A stretch of DNA of 64,000 nucleotides from the NCBI RefSeq assembly GCF_008704535.1, contig NZ_CP023701.1:3412501-3476500 (forward strand). The letters run 5' to 3'. Below the pieces are notes generated by a model. The model saw only the letters and a program-made list of their open reading frames with translations, did not search any database and was not told where the DNA came from. Numbering within the stretch: the first letter of the stretch is position 1; each line of letters begins with the position of its first letter. This DNA comes from Streptomyces subrutilus. GTDB taxonomy: Bacteria > Actinomycetota > Actinomycetes > Streptomycetales > Streptomycetaceae. Of the stretch, positions 1 through 9,287 are shown piece by piece. The translations under genes and the position numbers were made by a program.

Positions 1-605
1 TGCTGATGGCCGCCGACATCCTGGCGTACGGGACGCAGGAGGTGCCGGTGGGCGAGGACCAGCGGCAGCACGTCGAGCTGACCCGCGACCTCGCCGTGCG
101 GTTCAACCAGCGCTACGGGCACACCTTCACCGTGCCGAAGGCCACGCACCCGGCCGTGGCCGCGCGGGTCATGGACCTGCAGGACCCGACCGCGAAGATG
201 GGCAAGTCCCACGAGAACACCGCCGGCATCGTCTACCTGCTGGACGAACCCGAGGTCGTGCGCAGGAAGGTCATGCGGGCCGTCACCGACAGCGGGGAGG
301 GCGGTGTCGTCCACGACCGGGAGGCACGGCCCGGGAGCGCCAACCTCCTGGACGTCCTGGCGGCCTGCACGGGCGGCGATCCGAAGGTGCTCGCCGACGG
401 CTACCAGGGGTACGGCGCGCTGAAGCGGGACGTCGCGGACGCGGTGGTCGAACTGCTGCGGCCGGTGCGCGAGCGGCACGCGGAGCTCGCGGCCGATCCG
501 GGTGAGGTGGAACGGGTGCTGCGGGACGGGGCCGGGCGGGCCCGGGCGCTCGCGCGGCCGGTGGTGGACCGGGCGTACGCGGCCATCGGGCTGCTGGACC
601 GGTGA
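1..605 (+). CDS. trpS: Tryptophanyl-tRNA synthetase, 3' part (5' end outside window)
   Basis: This is the C-terminal part of a class I aminoacyl-tRNA synthetase that charges tRNA-Trp in the cytoplasm. The frame is open from the first base, so the gene is truncated by the window edge. The segment LMAADIL, typical of TrpRS, opens the visible part. The KMSKS-loop equivalent reads KMGKS at about 195-209, with a Gly in the third position as in many TrpRS. An alpha-helical C-terminal domain follows and ends at the TGA at 603-605. The gene converges on proC, with a long inverted repeat between them. Family assignment is secure; the HIGH motif lies upstream and cannot be checked. Confidence 0.93.
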   Translation, partial: LMAADILAYGTQEVPVGEDQRQHVELTRDLAVRFNQRYGHTFTVPKATHPAVAARVMDLQDPTAKMGKSHENTAGIVYLLDEPEVVRRKVMRAVTDSGEGGVVHDREARPGSANLLDVLAACTGGDPKVLADGYQGYGALKRDVADAVVELLRPVRERHAELAADPGEVERVLRDGAGRARALARPVVDRAYAAIGLLDR

Positions 606-612
606 CCCGGTG

Positions 613-657
613 GCGCGTCCCGGTGCGGTCGGGGGTCCGTACCGCACCGGGACGCGC
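613..657. terminator. Bidirectional terminator between trpS and proC
   Basis: A perfect 17-bp inverted repeat (613-629 pairing with 641-657) encloses an 11-nt loop between the convergent trpS and proC stop codons. There is no strong U-tract, which is usual for Streptomyces terminators. It could stop transcription from both sides. Confidence 0.75.
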
Positions 658-668
658 GTGCCGCTGGG

Positions 669-1478
669 TCAGCTGTTGCCGGTGGCGAGTTCGCGGCTGC
701 GGTCGCGGGCCGCTTCGAGGGCGGCGATCAGGGCCGCGCGCACGCCGTGCTTCTCCAGCTCCACGATCGCGTTGATGGTGGTGCCGGCCGGGGAGGTGAC
801 CGCCTCGCGGAGCTTCACCGGGTGCTCGCCGCTGTCGCGGAGCATCACGGCGGCGCCGATGGCGGCCTGGACGATCAGTTCGTGGGCCTGGGCGCGGGGC
901 AGGCCGAGGAGGATGCCGGCGTCGGTCATGGCCTCGACGAGGAAGTAGAAGTAGGCGGGACCGGAGCCGGAGAGGGCGGTGGCCGCGTCCTGCTGGGTCT
1001 CCGGGACGCGCAGGGTCTTGCCGACGGCTCCGAAGATCTCCTCGGTGTGCCGCAGGTGGGCTGCGGTGGCGTGGCTGCCGGCCGAGATGACGGACATCGC
1101 CTCGTCGACGAGGGCGGGGGTGTTCGTCATGACGCGGACGACCGGGGCGCCGGGGGCGAGCCGTTCCTCGAAGAACGAGGTCGGCACGCCGGCGGCGCCG
1201 CTGACGACCAGGCGGTCGGCCGGGACGTGCGGGGCGAGCTCGTCCAGCAGCTTGCCCATGTCCTGCGGCTTGACCGTGAGGATGAGGGTGTCGGCGCGCT
1301 TGGCGGCCTCGGCGTTGGAGACGGCCTCGACCCCGTAGCGGGCGGTGAGCTCCTCGGCGCGCTCGGGCCGGCGGGCGGTGACGAGCAGCTTCGAGGCGGG
1401 CCAGCCCCCGCGGATCATGCCGCTGAGCAGGGCCTCGCCGATCTTGCCGGTACCGAGGACTGCGACTGTCTGGGTCAT
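669..1478 (-). CDS. proC: Pyrroline-5-carboxylate reductase
   Basis: Catalyses the last step of proline synthesis, the NAD(P)H-dependent reduction of 1-pyrroline-5-carboxylate to L-proline, in the cytoplasm. The 269-residue product starts MTQTVAVLGTGKIG, with the GxGxxG Rossmann loop near residues 9-14. The P5CR signature SGSGPAYFYFLVEA lies in the C-terminal half. The ATG at 1478 is preceded by a GAGGTG ribosome-binding site about 8 nt away. The frame stays open a further 18 codons upstream but without family similarity, so I use the later start. Length matches the family. The gene appears monocistronic. Confidence 0.94.
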   Translation of the reverse strand: MTQTVAVLGTGKIGEALLSGMIRGGWPASKLLVTARRPERAEELTARYGVEAVSNAEAAKRADTLILTVKPQDMGKLLDELAPHVPADRLVVSGAAGVPTSFFEERLAPGAPVVRVMTNTPALVDEAMSVISAGSHATAAHLRHTEEIFGAVGKTLRVPETQQDAATALSGSGPAYFYFLVEAMTDAGILLGLPRAQAHELIVQAAIGAAVMLRDSGEHPVKLREAVTSPAGTTINAIVELEKHGVRAALIAALEAARDRSRELATGNS

Positions 1479-1580
1479 GCCCGATTCACCTCGCCGAACT
1501 GTGGAGCACGCGTACTGCGGAGACGTGCTCATCCTCGCACCCGGGGGGCCGCGGGCGGGCGGGTGTCCGGTCCGTGGGCG

Positions 1581-2375
1581 TCAGGGGGTGCGGCGGCGCA
1601 GGGTGGCCGCGCCGAGGGCGAGGACGAGCAGGGCGCAGGCGGCCACGACGACGGCGTCGCGGACGAAGGCGGCGGTGGTGTCGGTGTGGGTGAGGACCTG
1701 GTTCATGCCGTCGACGGCGTACGACATGGGCAGCACGTCGGAGAGCCCTTCGAGGACCGGGTGCATGGTGTCGCGGGCCGCGAACAGTCCGCACAGCAGC
1801 AGCTGGGGGAAGATCACCGCCGGCATGAACTGGACGGCCTGGAACTCGGAGGCGGCGAAGGCGGAGACGAACAGGCCGAGGGCGGTGCCGAGGAGCGCGT
1901 CGAGGAGGGCGACCAGCAGGAGCAGCCAGGGCGAGCCGACGACGTCGAGGCCGAGGAGCCACAGGGCGAGGCCGGTGGCGAGCAGGGACTGGACGACGGC
2001 GACGGCGCCGAAGGCGAGGGCGTAGCCGGCGATGAGGTCGCCCTTGCCGAGCGGCAGGGCGAGGAGGCGTTCCAGGGTGCCGGAGGTGCGCTCGCGGAGG
2101 GTGGCGATGGAGGTCACCAGGAACATCGTGATGAGGGGGAAGATCCCGAGGAGGGAAGCGCCGATGCCGTCGAAGGTGCGCCGGTCGCCGTCGAAGACAA
2201 AGCGGAGCAGCGTCAGCATCAGGACGGGGACCAGCAGCATCAGGGCGATGGAGCGCGGGTCGTGGCGGAGCTGGCGCAGGACGCGGACGGCGGTGGCGGC
2301 GGTGCGCGCGGCGCTGAGCGGGGCGTTGCGGGACAGGGTGGGGGCCGGGGCGGGCGCGGGGGCCGGGGTGGTCAT
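1581..2375 (-). CDS. ABC-2 type transporter permease
   Basis: Integral membrane subunit (264 aa) of an ABC exporter. After an Ala/Pro-rich N-terminus, about six hydrophobic segments are visible, for example around LMLLVPVLMLTLLRF and LLLVALLDALLGTALGLF. The LRERTSGTLERLLALPL loop is typical of ABC-2 (drug, lipid or polyketide export) permeases, where it contacts the ATPase. The ATG at 2375 overlaps the TGA of the upstream ATPase gene (ATGA, 2372-2375), so the two are translationally coupled. Substrate cannot be predicted. Transcription is probably controlled from the palindrome over the ATPase start. Confidence 0.88.
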   Translation of the reverse strand: MTTPAPAPAPAPTLSRNAPLSAARTAATAVRVLRQLRHDPRSIALMLLVPVLMLTLLRFVFDGDRRTFDGIGASLLGIFPLITMFLVTSIATLRERTSGTLERLLALPLGKGDLIAGYALAFGAVAVVQSLLATGLALWLLGLDVVGSPWLLLLVALLDALLGTALGLFVSAFAASEFQAVQFMPAVIFPQLLLCGLFAARDTMHPVLEGLSDVLPMSYAVDGMNQVLTHTDTTAAFVRDAVVVAACALLVLALGAATLRRRTP

Positions 2376-3190
2376 CGCCGGTTCTCCTGGAGGGTCGCGG
2401 TGGTGGGTGCGGTGGTGGCGTTCGCTGCGTCCACCAGACGGAGGAAACCCTCCTCGACGGTGCCGGCGCCGGTGCGGGTGCGCAGGTCGTCGGGGGTGCC
2501 GTGGGCGAGGATGCGGCCCTCGCGCATGAGCAGCAGGTCGTGACAGCGCTCGGCCTCGTCCATGACGTGGGAGGAGACCAGGATCGTGGCGCCGCGGACG
2601 GCGGTGAGCCGGTGGAAGAGGGCCCACAGGTCGCGGCGCAGGACGGGGTCGAGGCCGACGGTCGGTTCGTCGAGGACCAGCAGTTCGGGCGTGCCGAGCA
2701 GGGCGACGGCGAGGGAGACGCGGCTGCGCTGGCCGCCGGAGAGGTTGCCGGCGAGGGCGTCGGCGCGGGGGGTGAGGTCGACGTCGGCGACGGCCCGGGC
2801 GACGGCCTCGCGGCGGCGGGCGGCGGCGGGGCGGCCGGGGTCGAGGACGGCGGCGAAGTAGTCCAGGTTCTGCCGGACGGTGAGGTCGTCGTAGACGGAG
2901 GGGGCCTGGGTGACGTAGCCGATGCGGGAGCGGAGCGCGGGGTGGCCGGCGGGGCGGCCGAGGACGTCGAGGGTGCCGGTGACGTGGGCCTGGGTGCCGA
3001 CGACGGCGCGCAGGAGGGTGGACTTCCCGCAGCCGGAGGGGCCGAGGAGGCCGGTGATGCGGCCGCGCGGGACGTCGAAGGCGAGGGCGTCGAGGACGGT
3101 CCGGGAGGTGCGGCCGGTGCCGCGGCGGACGGTGAGGCCGTGGGCGCGGACGGCGGGCTCCGCGGCCGCCTCCTGCGAGTTATTCATCAT
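2372..3190 (-). CDS. ABC exporter ATP-binding protein
   Basis: Cytoplasmic ATPase (272 aa) partnering the ABC-2 permease encoded immediately downstream. Walker A GPSGCGKST is at residues 50-58; the signature LSGGQRSR, Walker B LLVLDEPT and the SSH switch histidine follow in order. The C-terminal sequence VEEGFLRLVD is typical of ABC-2-linked drug-resistance ATPases. Two tandem ATG codons (3190 and 3187) are possible starts. No Shine-Dalgarno sequence precedes them, and CATTAT lies 7 nt upstream, so the mRNA is probably leaderless. A perfect palindrome overlaps this start and -10 region, suggesting repression of the operon. Confidence 0.9.
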   Translation of the reverse strand: MMNNSQEAAAEPAVRAHGLTVRRGTGRTSRTVLDALAFDVPRGRITGLLGPSGCGKSTLLRAVVGTQAHVTGTLDVLGRPAGHPALRSRIGYVTQAPSVYDDLTVRQNLDYFAAVLDPGRPAAARRREAVARAVADVDLTPRADALAGNLSGGQRSRVSLAVALLGTPELLVLDEPTVGLDPVLRRDLWALFHRLTAVRGATILVSSHVMDEAERCHDLLLMREGRILAHGTPDDLRTRTGAGTVEEGFLRLVDAANATTAPTTATLQENRR

Positions 3191-3201
3191 GTGATGAATA
3201 A
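3180..3201. promoter_or_regulatory. Operator-like palindrome over the ABC operon start
   Basis: A perfect inverted repeat with 10-bp arms (TTATTCATCA and its complement) and a 2-nt centre. It is strikingly AT-rich against a GC-rich background. It covers the two possible ATG codons of the ATPase gene and the presumed -10 region, an ideal position for a dimeric GntR/PadR/TetR/MarR-type repressor. No regulator gene is directly adjacent. Confidence 0.7.
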
Positions 3202-3253
3202 TGCGCCCGGAGGTGCCCGGGCGTCAACGCGGCGGTGGTGCCCGCCGGGCCGG

Positions 3254-3778
3254 TTACTTCTTGCGCTTGGGGCGCCGCGCGGCCGGGTTGCCGGTACGGG
3301 CGCCGCGGCGGCGGGCGTACTCGGCCATGGCGCGTTCGTACTCGGCGCGGCGCAGGTCCTCGCCGGGGGCTTCGACGAAGGTGCGCAGGAAGTAGGCGAT
3401 GAGGGAGCCGATGAAGCCGATGGCCTTGAGCCCCTTGAGCGCGGCCTCGTCGGAGGAGGGGGCCGGGCGGCGGCTGAAGGACTCCCAGGTCTTGGCGAAG
3501 GCGATGGAGCTCGCGATCGCGAAGAGGACGACGACGGAGATGCTGAGGAAGGGGCCGACGTTGCCGATCTCCAGTCCCTCGTAGGCGAAGCGGAGCAGGT
3601 ACGCGCCGATGACGGCGGCGGCCAGGGAGCCGAGGGCGACGCCGGCGCGGCGGGCGGCGTAGCCGCCGTCGTGCTTCACCCAGGTGGTGCCGAAGAAACG
3701 GATCGGCTCGGGCTCGGGGCCGCCGGGGGCGGCCTGGGGCGCCGGGGTGGGGGGCTGGTCTCGCTGGTCGTCGCTCAC
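3254..3778 (-). CDS. Conserved hypothetical membrane protein
   Basis: A 174-residue protein of unknown function. The N-terminus is Pro-rich and cytoplasmic-looking. Two or three hydrophobic helices follow, around AGVALGSLAAAVIGAYLL, LSISVVVLFAIASSIAF and GFIGSLIAYFL. The C-terminus is strongly basic and ends RRPKRKK. The start is the GTG at 3778 with a G-rich stretch upstream. It has the look of an ordinary streptomycete integral membrane protein and sits alone between the ABC operon and an SH3-like gene. No catalytic motif is visible. Confidence 0.75.
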   Translation of the reverse strand: MSDDQRDQPPTPAPQAAPGGPEPEPIRFFGTTWVKHDGGYAARRAGVALGSLAAAVIGAYLLRFAYEGLEIGNVGPFLSISVVVLFAIASSIAFAKTWESFSRRPAPSSDEAALKGLKAIGFIGSLIAYFLRTFVEAPGEDLRRAEYERAMAEYARRRGARTGNPAARRPKRKK

Positions 3779-4011
3779 ACCGTCGATTATCCCCCGCCGG
3801 GTGGCTCCGCCCGGGCCCGTCTCGCGTGGCGGACCCCGCCGGCCGGCCCGCAGCACCCCGGCTCCGCCGGGCACCGGGCTCCGCCCGGACCCGCGCCTCA
3901 CACGCCGGCGGGGCTGGGACGGCCGGGCCCGCCGAGGGGGCGGGCGGGGCTGAAGATGGTCCGACCCCGCCGAGGGCGTCGGCGGGGTCGGGGTGGTTCG
4001 GGTGGGTGGGG

Positions 4012-4320
4012 TTAGCCGCAGGGGGCGGCCACGTAGCCGTCGCTGCCCGTCTTGACGTAGGCGTCCGAGACGAACTGGCCGTTCCCGACGCAGTCCCAGA
4101 GGTTCGTCGTGCCGTACGGGCCCGAGACCGTGGTTCCGGGGCACTGGCAGCGGATGGTGACCACGGCGCCGATGGGCAGGGTGCGGACCACCGCGTAGTT
4201 GGTGCCGGGGCCGTTGCGCACGTTGAGCTGGGTGCCCGGTGCGATCGGGTAGCTGCGGTAGCCGGACTCCCCCGCGAGGGCCTGGGCCGGTGACTGGTGC
4301 AATTCGTCGTCTATCGACAT
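4012..4320 (-). CDS. Small SH3-like domain protein
   Basis: A 102-residue protein whose central part (about 28-95) resembles bacterial SH3 (SH3b) domains: LNVRNGPGTNYAVVRTLPIG, then a beta-rich segment ending DGYVAAPC. SH3b domains usually bind peptidoglycan or mediate protein contacts outside the cell. No signal peptide or membrane helix is visible: the N-terminus MSIDDELHQSPAQALAGESG is acidic and polar. It may therefore leave by a non-Sec route or act inside the cell. Four cysteines (two in RCQC, one in WDC, one near the C-terminus) could form disulfides. The gene is divergent from the kinase gene. Confidence 0.75.
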   Translation of the reverse strand: MSIDDELHQSPAQALAGESGYRSYPIAPGTQLNVRNGPGTNYAVVRTLPIGAVVTIRCQCPGTTVSGPYGTTNLWDCVGNGQFVSDAYVKTGSDGYVAAPCG

Positions 4321-4426
4321 GAAAAGTTTCCCCCCTTGAGCATGACGCTCTGCAACTCGCGCAGGGTAGCAGGCCCTTACCGATCCTTATGCGCCATCGA
4401 CTAGGCTCCGGCGGGGGTGGTCGGCA

Positions 4427-6592
4427 GTGCATCCACTGCGCGCGGAACGGGCCGGTTTTCCGGAGTACGCCGGTCAGTACCGGCTGGAATCCGTACTGGG
4501 TTCCGGTGGCATGGGGGTGGTACATCTGGCCACCTCCGGTTCCGGGCTGCGCCTCGCCGTCAAGGTCGTGCACGCGCAGCACGCGGTCGATCCCGAGTTC
4601 CGGGCCCGGTTCCGGCAGGAGGTCGCGGCCGCCCGGCGGGTGAGCGGGGCGTTCACCGCGCCCGTCGTGGACGCCGATCCGGACGCCGAACGGCCGTGGA
4701 TGGCCACCCTCTTCATCGACGCGCCGACGCTCGCCGAGCGGGTGCGGGAACGGCCGCTCGACGCGGCCGAGGCCAGCCGGCTGGGGGCGGGGCTGGCCGA
4801 GGCGCTGCGGGACATCCACCGGGCCGGGGTGGTGCACCGCGACCTCAAGCCCAGCAACGTGCTGATGGCCGCGGACGGGGTCCGGGTCATCGACTTCGGG
4901 ATCTCCCGGCCGGTCGACAGCGACCTGCGCACCGAGACCGGCAAGCTCATCGGGACGCCGCCGTTCATGGCGCCGGAGCAGTTCCAGCGGCCCAGGGAGG
5001 TGGGGCCGGCCGCGGACGTGTTCGCGATGGGGGCCGTGCTCGTGCACGCGGCGACCGGCCGGGGGCCCTTCGACTCCGACAGCCACTACCTCGTCGCCTA
5101 CCAGGTCGTGCACAACGAGCCCGATCTGACCGGTGTGCCCGACGTCCTGGTGCCCGTCATCGCGCGCTGCCTCGCGAAGGACCCCGCCGACCGGCCCACT
5201 CCCGACGCGCTGCTCGGCGAGTTGCGGGCCGCCGCGTACCCGACCGCCGGCGAGGACACCCGCGCCTTCGTCCCGCAGCCGCGCCGGCCGCGCGCCGAGC
5301 CGGGTCCGGCCGCCGACGAGACCACGCACCGCCGGGTACGCGTGCCGGCCGGCGGGCCGCGCCCCGGGCGGCGCGGCCGGCTGGTCGCGGCGGCGGGACT
5401 CGGGCTGCTGCTGGCGGGCGGGGCCGCCGGCGGGTACGCCTGGTCGGGCACGGGCGGCGCGACGGGCACCCGACCGCCCGGCGCCGGGGCTGTGGCCGGT
5501 GCGGCGGCCGGGGCCCAGCCCGCCCCGCCCGCGCCGTGGTCCACCGCGGTGGGGACGCGGGGGCCGGGCAATGCCGCCGCCGCGTGCGCCTGGGCGGCGG
5601 CCGCCCTGTACTGCTCGGCGCCCGGCCTGGCGGCGGCCCGGGTGAGCCCGGCCGACGGGGCGGTGGCCTGGTCGGTGCCGACGCCGGGGGCGGGGGCCCG
5701 TACGCCGGGCGCCGTCGCCGTGGCGCCGCTGCCGGCCGGCGGTCTCGTCCTGACGGTGGCCGCGGGCAGCGGACTGCTCCGGGCGCTGGACGCGGAGGGC
5801 GGCGCCGAGCGCTGGACGAAGGAACTCCCGCCGGGCGCGCGGGTGCTGCCGGCCGGGTCCAGGGTGCTCGTGGCGGCGCTCGACGGGACGGTGACGGCGT
5901 ACGACACGGCGACCGGGGCCGCGGGGTGGAGCAAGCGGCTGGGCGGGGCGGGCTCCTCGTGGTTCGCGGATCCCGCGGACGGTGCGCAGAACCGCGACCT
6001 GTACGTGTCGACGCACTCCGCCGACGGGTCGTCCTCTCAGGTCTCGGCGATCGACCCGGCCTCCGGCGCGGTGCGCTGGCAGTTGCGCGCGTCGGGGATG
6101 CTCGACCCGGTCGGGGTCGCGCAGGGCGGCCTCCACCTGCTGGCCGGGGACGCGCAGTCGCTGACGCACGCGGTCGTACGGGTCGACCTGGAGAGCCGGG
6201 CCGTGCACCGGACCAGGCTGTCGGTGGCGCAGTTGCAGGCCGAGGCGGCGGTGGGGCCGGACGGGCTGGTGTACGTGATGGGCGTCTCGGGGGCGCTGAC
6301 GGCGGTCGGGCCGGAGAAGGAGGCCTGGCGGCTGGAGACGGCGGTGTCCGCGGCGTCCCGGCCGGTGGTGGACGGCGGCCGGCTCTACCTGATGGCGGCC
6401 GACGGGCGGCTGATCGCGGTGGACGCCGCGGCGGGCCGGCTGCTCGGGCAGACGCGTCCGCGCATGGGCACCGGGGCCGGGGCCTTCACCGCCACGGTCC
6501 CCGCGCCGGCGGTCGGCGGCGGCCGGGCGTTCGGGAGCGCGCCGGACGGGTCGGTGTTCTCCGTGGACGCCGACCGGCCGGGCGCCTGGTGA
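4427..6592 (+). CDS. Membrane Ser/Thr protein kinase with PQQ-type beta-propeller
   Basis: A eukaryotic-like (Hanks-type) kinase of 721 aa starting at GTG 4427. Kinase domain at about 18-270: Gly loop GSGGMGVV, ATP-anchoring K46, helix-C E65, catalytic HRDLKPSN at 137-144 with D139, and DFG at 156-158. The APE motif is present as MAPEQ. A Pro/Arg-rich juxtamembrane segment precedes one transmembrane helix near 323-345. The external C-terminal half (about 370-721) carries WS/AxDPxxGxxxW repeats typical of PQQ/quinoprotein propellers, probably a sensor domain. It phosphorylates protein Ser/Thr; its ligand and targets are unknown. The TAGGCT hexamer at 4402-4407 could be its -10 box. Confidence 0.92.
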   Translation: MHPLRAERAGFPEYAGQYRLESVLGSGGMGVVHLATSGSGLRLAVKVVHAQHAVDPEFRARFRQEVAAARRVSGAFTAPVVDADPDAERPWMATLFIDAPTLAERVRERPLDAAEASRLGAGLAEALRDIHRAGVVHRDLKPSNVLMAADGVRVIDFGISRPVDSDLRTETGKLIGTPPFMAPEQFQRPREVGPAADVFAMGAVLVHAATGRGPFDSDSHYLVAYQVVHNEPDLTGVPDVLVPVIARCLAKDPADRPTPDALLGELRAAAYPTAGEDTRAFVPQPRRPRAEPGPAADETTHRRVRVPAGGPRPGRRGRLVAAAGLGLLLAGGAAGGYAWSGTGGATGTRPPGAGAVAGAAAGAQPAPPAPWSTAVGTRGPGNAAAACAWAAAALYCSAPGLAAARVSPADGAVAWSVPTPGAGARTPGAVAVAPLPAGGLVLTVAAGSGLLRALDAEGGAERWTKELPPGARVLPAGSRVLVAALDGTVTAYDTATGAAGWSKRLGGAGSSWFADPADGAQNRDLYVSTHSADGSSSQVSAIDPASGAVRWQLRASGMLDPVGVAQGGLHLLAGDAQSLTHAVVRVDLESRAVHRTRLSVAQLQAEAAVGPDGLVYVMGVSGALTAVGPEKEAWRLETAVSAASRPVVDGGRLYLMAADGRLIAVDAAAGRLLGQTRPRMGTGAGAFTATVPAPAVGGGRAFGSAPDGSVFSVDADRPGAW

Positions 6593-6638
6593 CGGAACCG
6601 CCCGGTCCGCCGCGCGCAAGGGCCGTGGACGCGGACCG

Positions 6639-6665
6639 GCCCCGCCCGATGCGCTGGGGCGGGGC
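6639..6665. terminator. Hairpin between the convergent kinase and ilvD genes
   Basis: A perfect 9-bp G+C stem (6639-6647 with 6657-6665) and 9-nt loop. A second 9-bp inverted repeat (6602-6610 with 6631-6639) adjoins it. Both lie between convergent stop codons, so bidirectional termination is the simplest role. Confidence 0.55.
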
Positions 6666-6692
6666 AGGTCTCCGGTCGCGGGGGTGCGGTGG

Positions 6693-8543
6693 TCAGCCCA
6701 GGAGGGAGACGTCGCGGACCGCGCCCTTGTCGGCGCTGGTGGCCATGGCGGCGTAGGCGCGCAGGGCCGCGGAGACCTTGCGCTCGCGGTCCTTCGGGGC
6801 GTACACGCCGCCGAGGGCCTCGTGGCGGGCGGCGAGGGTCGCGTCGTCGACCAGCAGCTCGATGGAGCGGTTGGGGATGTCGATGCGGATGCGGTCGCCG
6901 TCCTCGACCACCGCGATGGTGCCGCCCGAGGCGGCCTCCGGGGAGGCGTGGCCGATGGACAGGCCCGAGGTGCCGCCGGAGAAGCGGCCGTCGGTGACCA
7001 GGGCGCAGACCTTGCCGAGGCCGCGGCCCTTGAGGAAGGAGGTCGGGTAGAGCATCTCCTGCATGCCGGGGCCGCCGCGCGGGCCCTCGTAGCGGATGAC
7101 GACGACGTCGCCCGCCTTGATCTCCTTGCGGAGGATCTTGTCGACGGCCTCGTCCTGCGACTCGCAGACGACGGCCGGGCCCTCGAACGTCCAGATCGAC
7201 TCGTCGACGCCGGCCGTCTTCACGACGCAGCCGTCGACCGCGATGTTGCCGCGCAGCACGGCGAGGCCGCCGTCCTTGGAGTACGCGTGCTGCACCGAGC
7301 GGATGCAGCCGCCCTCGGCGTCGAGGTCGAGGGTGTCCCAGCGCTCGGACTGGGAGAAGGCGGTGGCGGAGCGCCGGCAGCCGGGGGCCGCGTGCCACAG
7401 CTCCATGGCCACGTCGGAGGCGGTGCCGGAGCGGGCGTCCCACTCGGCGAGCCAGTCCTCCAGGCCGTCGGAGTGGACGCTGGTGACGTTCTTGTTGAGG
7501 AGTCCGCCGCGGTGCAGCTCGCCGAGGATGGCGGGGATGCCGCCGGCGCGGTGGATGTCCTCCATGTAGTACGTGCCGCCGGGGGCCACGTTCGGGGCGA
7601 CCTTGGACAGGCACGGGACGCGGCGCGAGACCTCGTCGATGTCCGTGAGGTCGTAGTCGAGGCCCGCCTCCTGTGCGGCGGCGAGCAGGTGCAGGATCGT
7701 GTTGGTGGAGCCGCCCATGGCGATGTCGAGGGCCATCGCGTTCTCGAAGGCCTCGCGGGTCGCGATCGAGCGCGGCAGGACCGAGTGGTCGTCCTGTTCG
7801 TAGTGGCGCTTGGTGATCTCGACGACGGTGCGGCCGGCGTCCTCGTAGAGGGCCTTGCGGGCGGTGTGCGTGGCGAGGACCGAGCCGTTGCCGGGGAGGG
7901 CCAGGCCGATGGCCTCGGCGAGGCAGTTCATCGAGTTGGCGGTGAACATGCCCGAACACGAGCCGCAGGTGGGGCAGGCGTTCTCCTCGATGCGCAGCAC
8001 GTCCTCGTCGGAGACGTTCTCGTTGGAGGCGTCGACCATGGCGTCGATGAGGTCGAGCTTGCGGACCGTGCCGTCGACGAGGGTGGCCTGGCCGGCCTCC
8101 ATCGGACCGCCGGAGACGAAGACGACCGGGATGTTGAGGCGCATCGCGGCCATCAGCATGCCGGGGGTGATCTTGTCGCAGTTGGAGATGCAGATCAGGG
8201 CGTCGGCGCAGTGCGCCTCGACCATGTACTCCACGCTGTCCGCGATCAGGTCGCGCGAGGGCAGCGAGTAGAGCATGCCGCCGTGGCCCATGGCGATGCC
8301 GTCGTCGACCGCGATGGTGTTGAACTCGCGCGGGATGGCGCCGGCGGCGCGGATCGCGTCGGAGACGATGCGGCCGACCGGGGCCAGGTGCGTGTGGCCG
8401 GGGACGAACTCGGTGAAGGAGTTGGCGACCGCGATGATCGGCTTGCCGATGTCCTCGCTCGCTACGCCCGACGCACGCATAAGGGCGCGTGCGCCCGCCA
8501 TGTTGCGGCCGTGGGTGACGGTGCGGGACCTCAGCTCGGGCAT
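6693..8543 (-). CDS. ilvD: Dihydroxy-acid dehydratase
   Basis: Fe-S enzyme converting 2,3-dihydroxy-isovalerate (or -methylvalerate) to the 2-keto acid, the third common step of valine, isoleucine and pantothenate precursor synthesis. The 616-residue product has the IlvD/Edd hallmarks: [11 protein letters not shown] and [19 protein letters not shown], which supply cluster ligands, and [14 protein letters not shown]. The ATG at 8543 is chosen because GGAG lies 8 nt upstream; the in-frame GTG at 8552 sits almost on that site. No leader peptide or attenuator is obvious in 8544-8669. The gene is monocistronic. Confidence 0.95.
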   Translation of the reverse strand: MPELRSRTVTHGRNMAGARALMRASGVASEDIGKPIIAVANSFTEFVPGHTHLAPVGRIVSDAIRAAGAIPREFNTIAVDDGIAMGHGGMLYSLPSRDLIADSVEYMVEAHCADALICISNCDKITPGMLMAAMRLNIPVVFVSGGPMEAGQATLVDGTVRKLDLIDAMVDASNENVSDEDVLRIEENACPTCGSCSGMFTANSMNCLAEAIGLALPGNGSVLATHTARKALYEDAGRTVVEITKRHYEQDDHSVLPRSIATREAFENAMALDIAMGGSTNTILHLLAAAQEAGLDYDLTDIDEVSRRVPCLSKVAPNVAPGGTYYMEDIHRAGGIPAILGELHRGGLLNKNVTSVHSDGLEDWLAEWDARSGTASDVAMELWHAAPGCRRSATAFSQSERWDTLDLDAEGGCIRSVQHAYSKDGGLAVLRGNIAVDGCVVKTAGVDESIWTFEGPAVVCESQDEAVDKILRKEIKAGDVVVIRYEGPRGGPGMQEMLYPTSFLKGRGLGKVCALVTDGRFSGGTSGLSIGHASPEAASGGTIAVVEDGDRIRIDIPNRSIELLVDDATLAARHEALGGVYAPKDRERKVSAALRAYAAMATSADKGAVRDVSLLG

Positions 8544-8669
8544 CGGGTTCACTCCCCATGGATGCGGCTGGCCCGGGGGCCGGCCGCGACTGTAGATAGG
8601 AATTCAGTTACGAGGCTACGCCCCTCGCCCGCGATACGGACAGGGTGTCCGGATGGCGGGACCGGGGGG

Positions 8670-9287
8670 TCATTCTTCGGTCAGGTAGCGCTGGAGCGTG
8701 GGGGCGACCAGCCTGATGATCGCCTCCGGGTCCGCGGAGGCGAGCGGCTCGACCTGGACGACGTAGCGCAGGACCGCGATGCCGACCATGTGCGAGGCCG
8801 CGAGCTCGGCGCGGAACGTCGGGTCGGGGACGTCGAGGTCGGCCGCCACCCGCTCCAGCAGGCGGCGCAGCACGAGCCGGCGCAGCACCGCGGCGGCCGC
8901 CTCGTGGGTGAGGGCGGAGCGCAGGACGGCGAGGAGCGGGGTGCGGGTGAGCGGATCCTCCCACACGCCGAGGAAGTAGCGGGCCAGCCGCTCGCCGATG
9001 CCGTCCGGGTCCGCGCCGAGCAGGTCCGGGATGACCAGGGCCGGTTCCAGGCTGGCCTCGACGGCGGCGGCGAACAGGTCGTCCTTGCTGCCGAAGTAGT
9101 GGTGGACCAGGGCCGGGTCCACGCCGGCGGCCTTGGCGACGCCGCGCACGGAGGTCTTGTCGTAGCCGCGCGCCGCGAACTCCGAGCGGGCGGCCAGCCG
9201 GATGAGCTCCTGCGTGCCGGGGCCCTCCTCTGCCTCGTCCTGGCGGGGCCGGCCGGGGCCGCGGCGCCGCTTCGCCGGCTCGGTCAC
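8670..9287 (-). CDS. TetR family transcriptional regulator
   Basis: A 205-residue regulator with a basic, Gly/Pro/Arg-rich start and an N-terminal helix-turn-helix at about 45-75 ([20 protein letters not shown]), followed by a helical TetR C-terminal ligand-binding domain. It starts at GTG 9287, overlapping the TGA of the upstream isomerase-like gene by 4 bases (GTGA), so the two are co-translated. It may regulate that operon or a distant gene; the small molecule it senses cannot be predicted. Confidence 0.88.
   Translation of the reverse strand: MTEPAKRRRGPGRPRQDEAEEGPGTQELIRLAARSEFAARGYDKTSVRGVAKAAGVDPALVHHYFGSKDDLFAAAVEASLEPALVIPDLLGADPDGIGERLARYFLGVWEDPLTRTPLLAVLRSALTHEAAAAVLRRLVLRRLLERVAADLDVPDPTFRAELAASHMVGIAVLRYVVQVEPLASADPEAIIRLVAPTLQRYLTEE

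Noticed and set aside
747..4015. Long plus-strand frames opposite proC and the ABC transporter
   Set aside because: They encode Gly/Glu/Asp-rich, non-globular sequence typical of antisense frames in GC-rich DNA, while the minus-strand products are recognised families.
3254..6619. A very long open frame antisense to the kinase gene
   Set aside because: It is a consequence of high GC content: the protein is low-complexity Arg/Pro/Gly, and only its last part (from GTG 3778) resembles a real protein. The kinase on the other strand has clear catalytic motifs.
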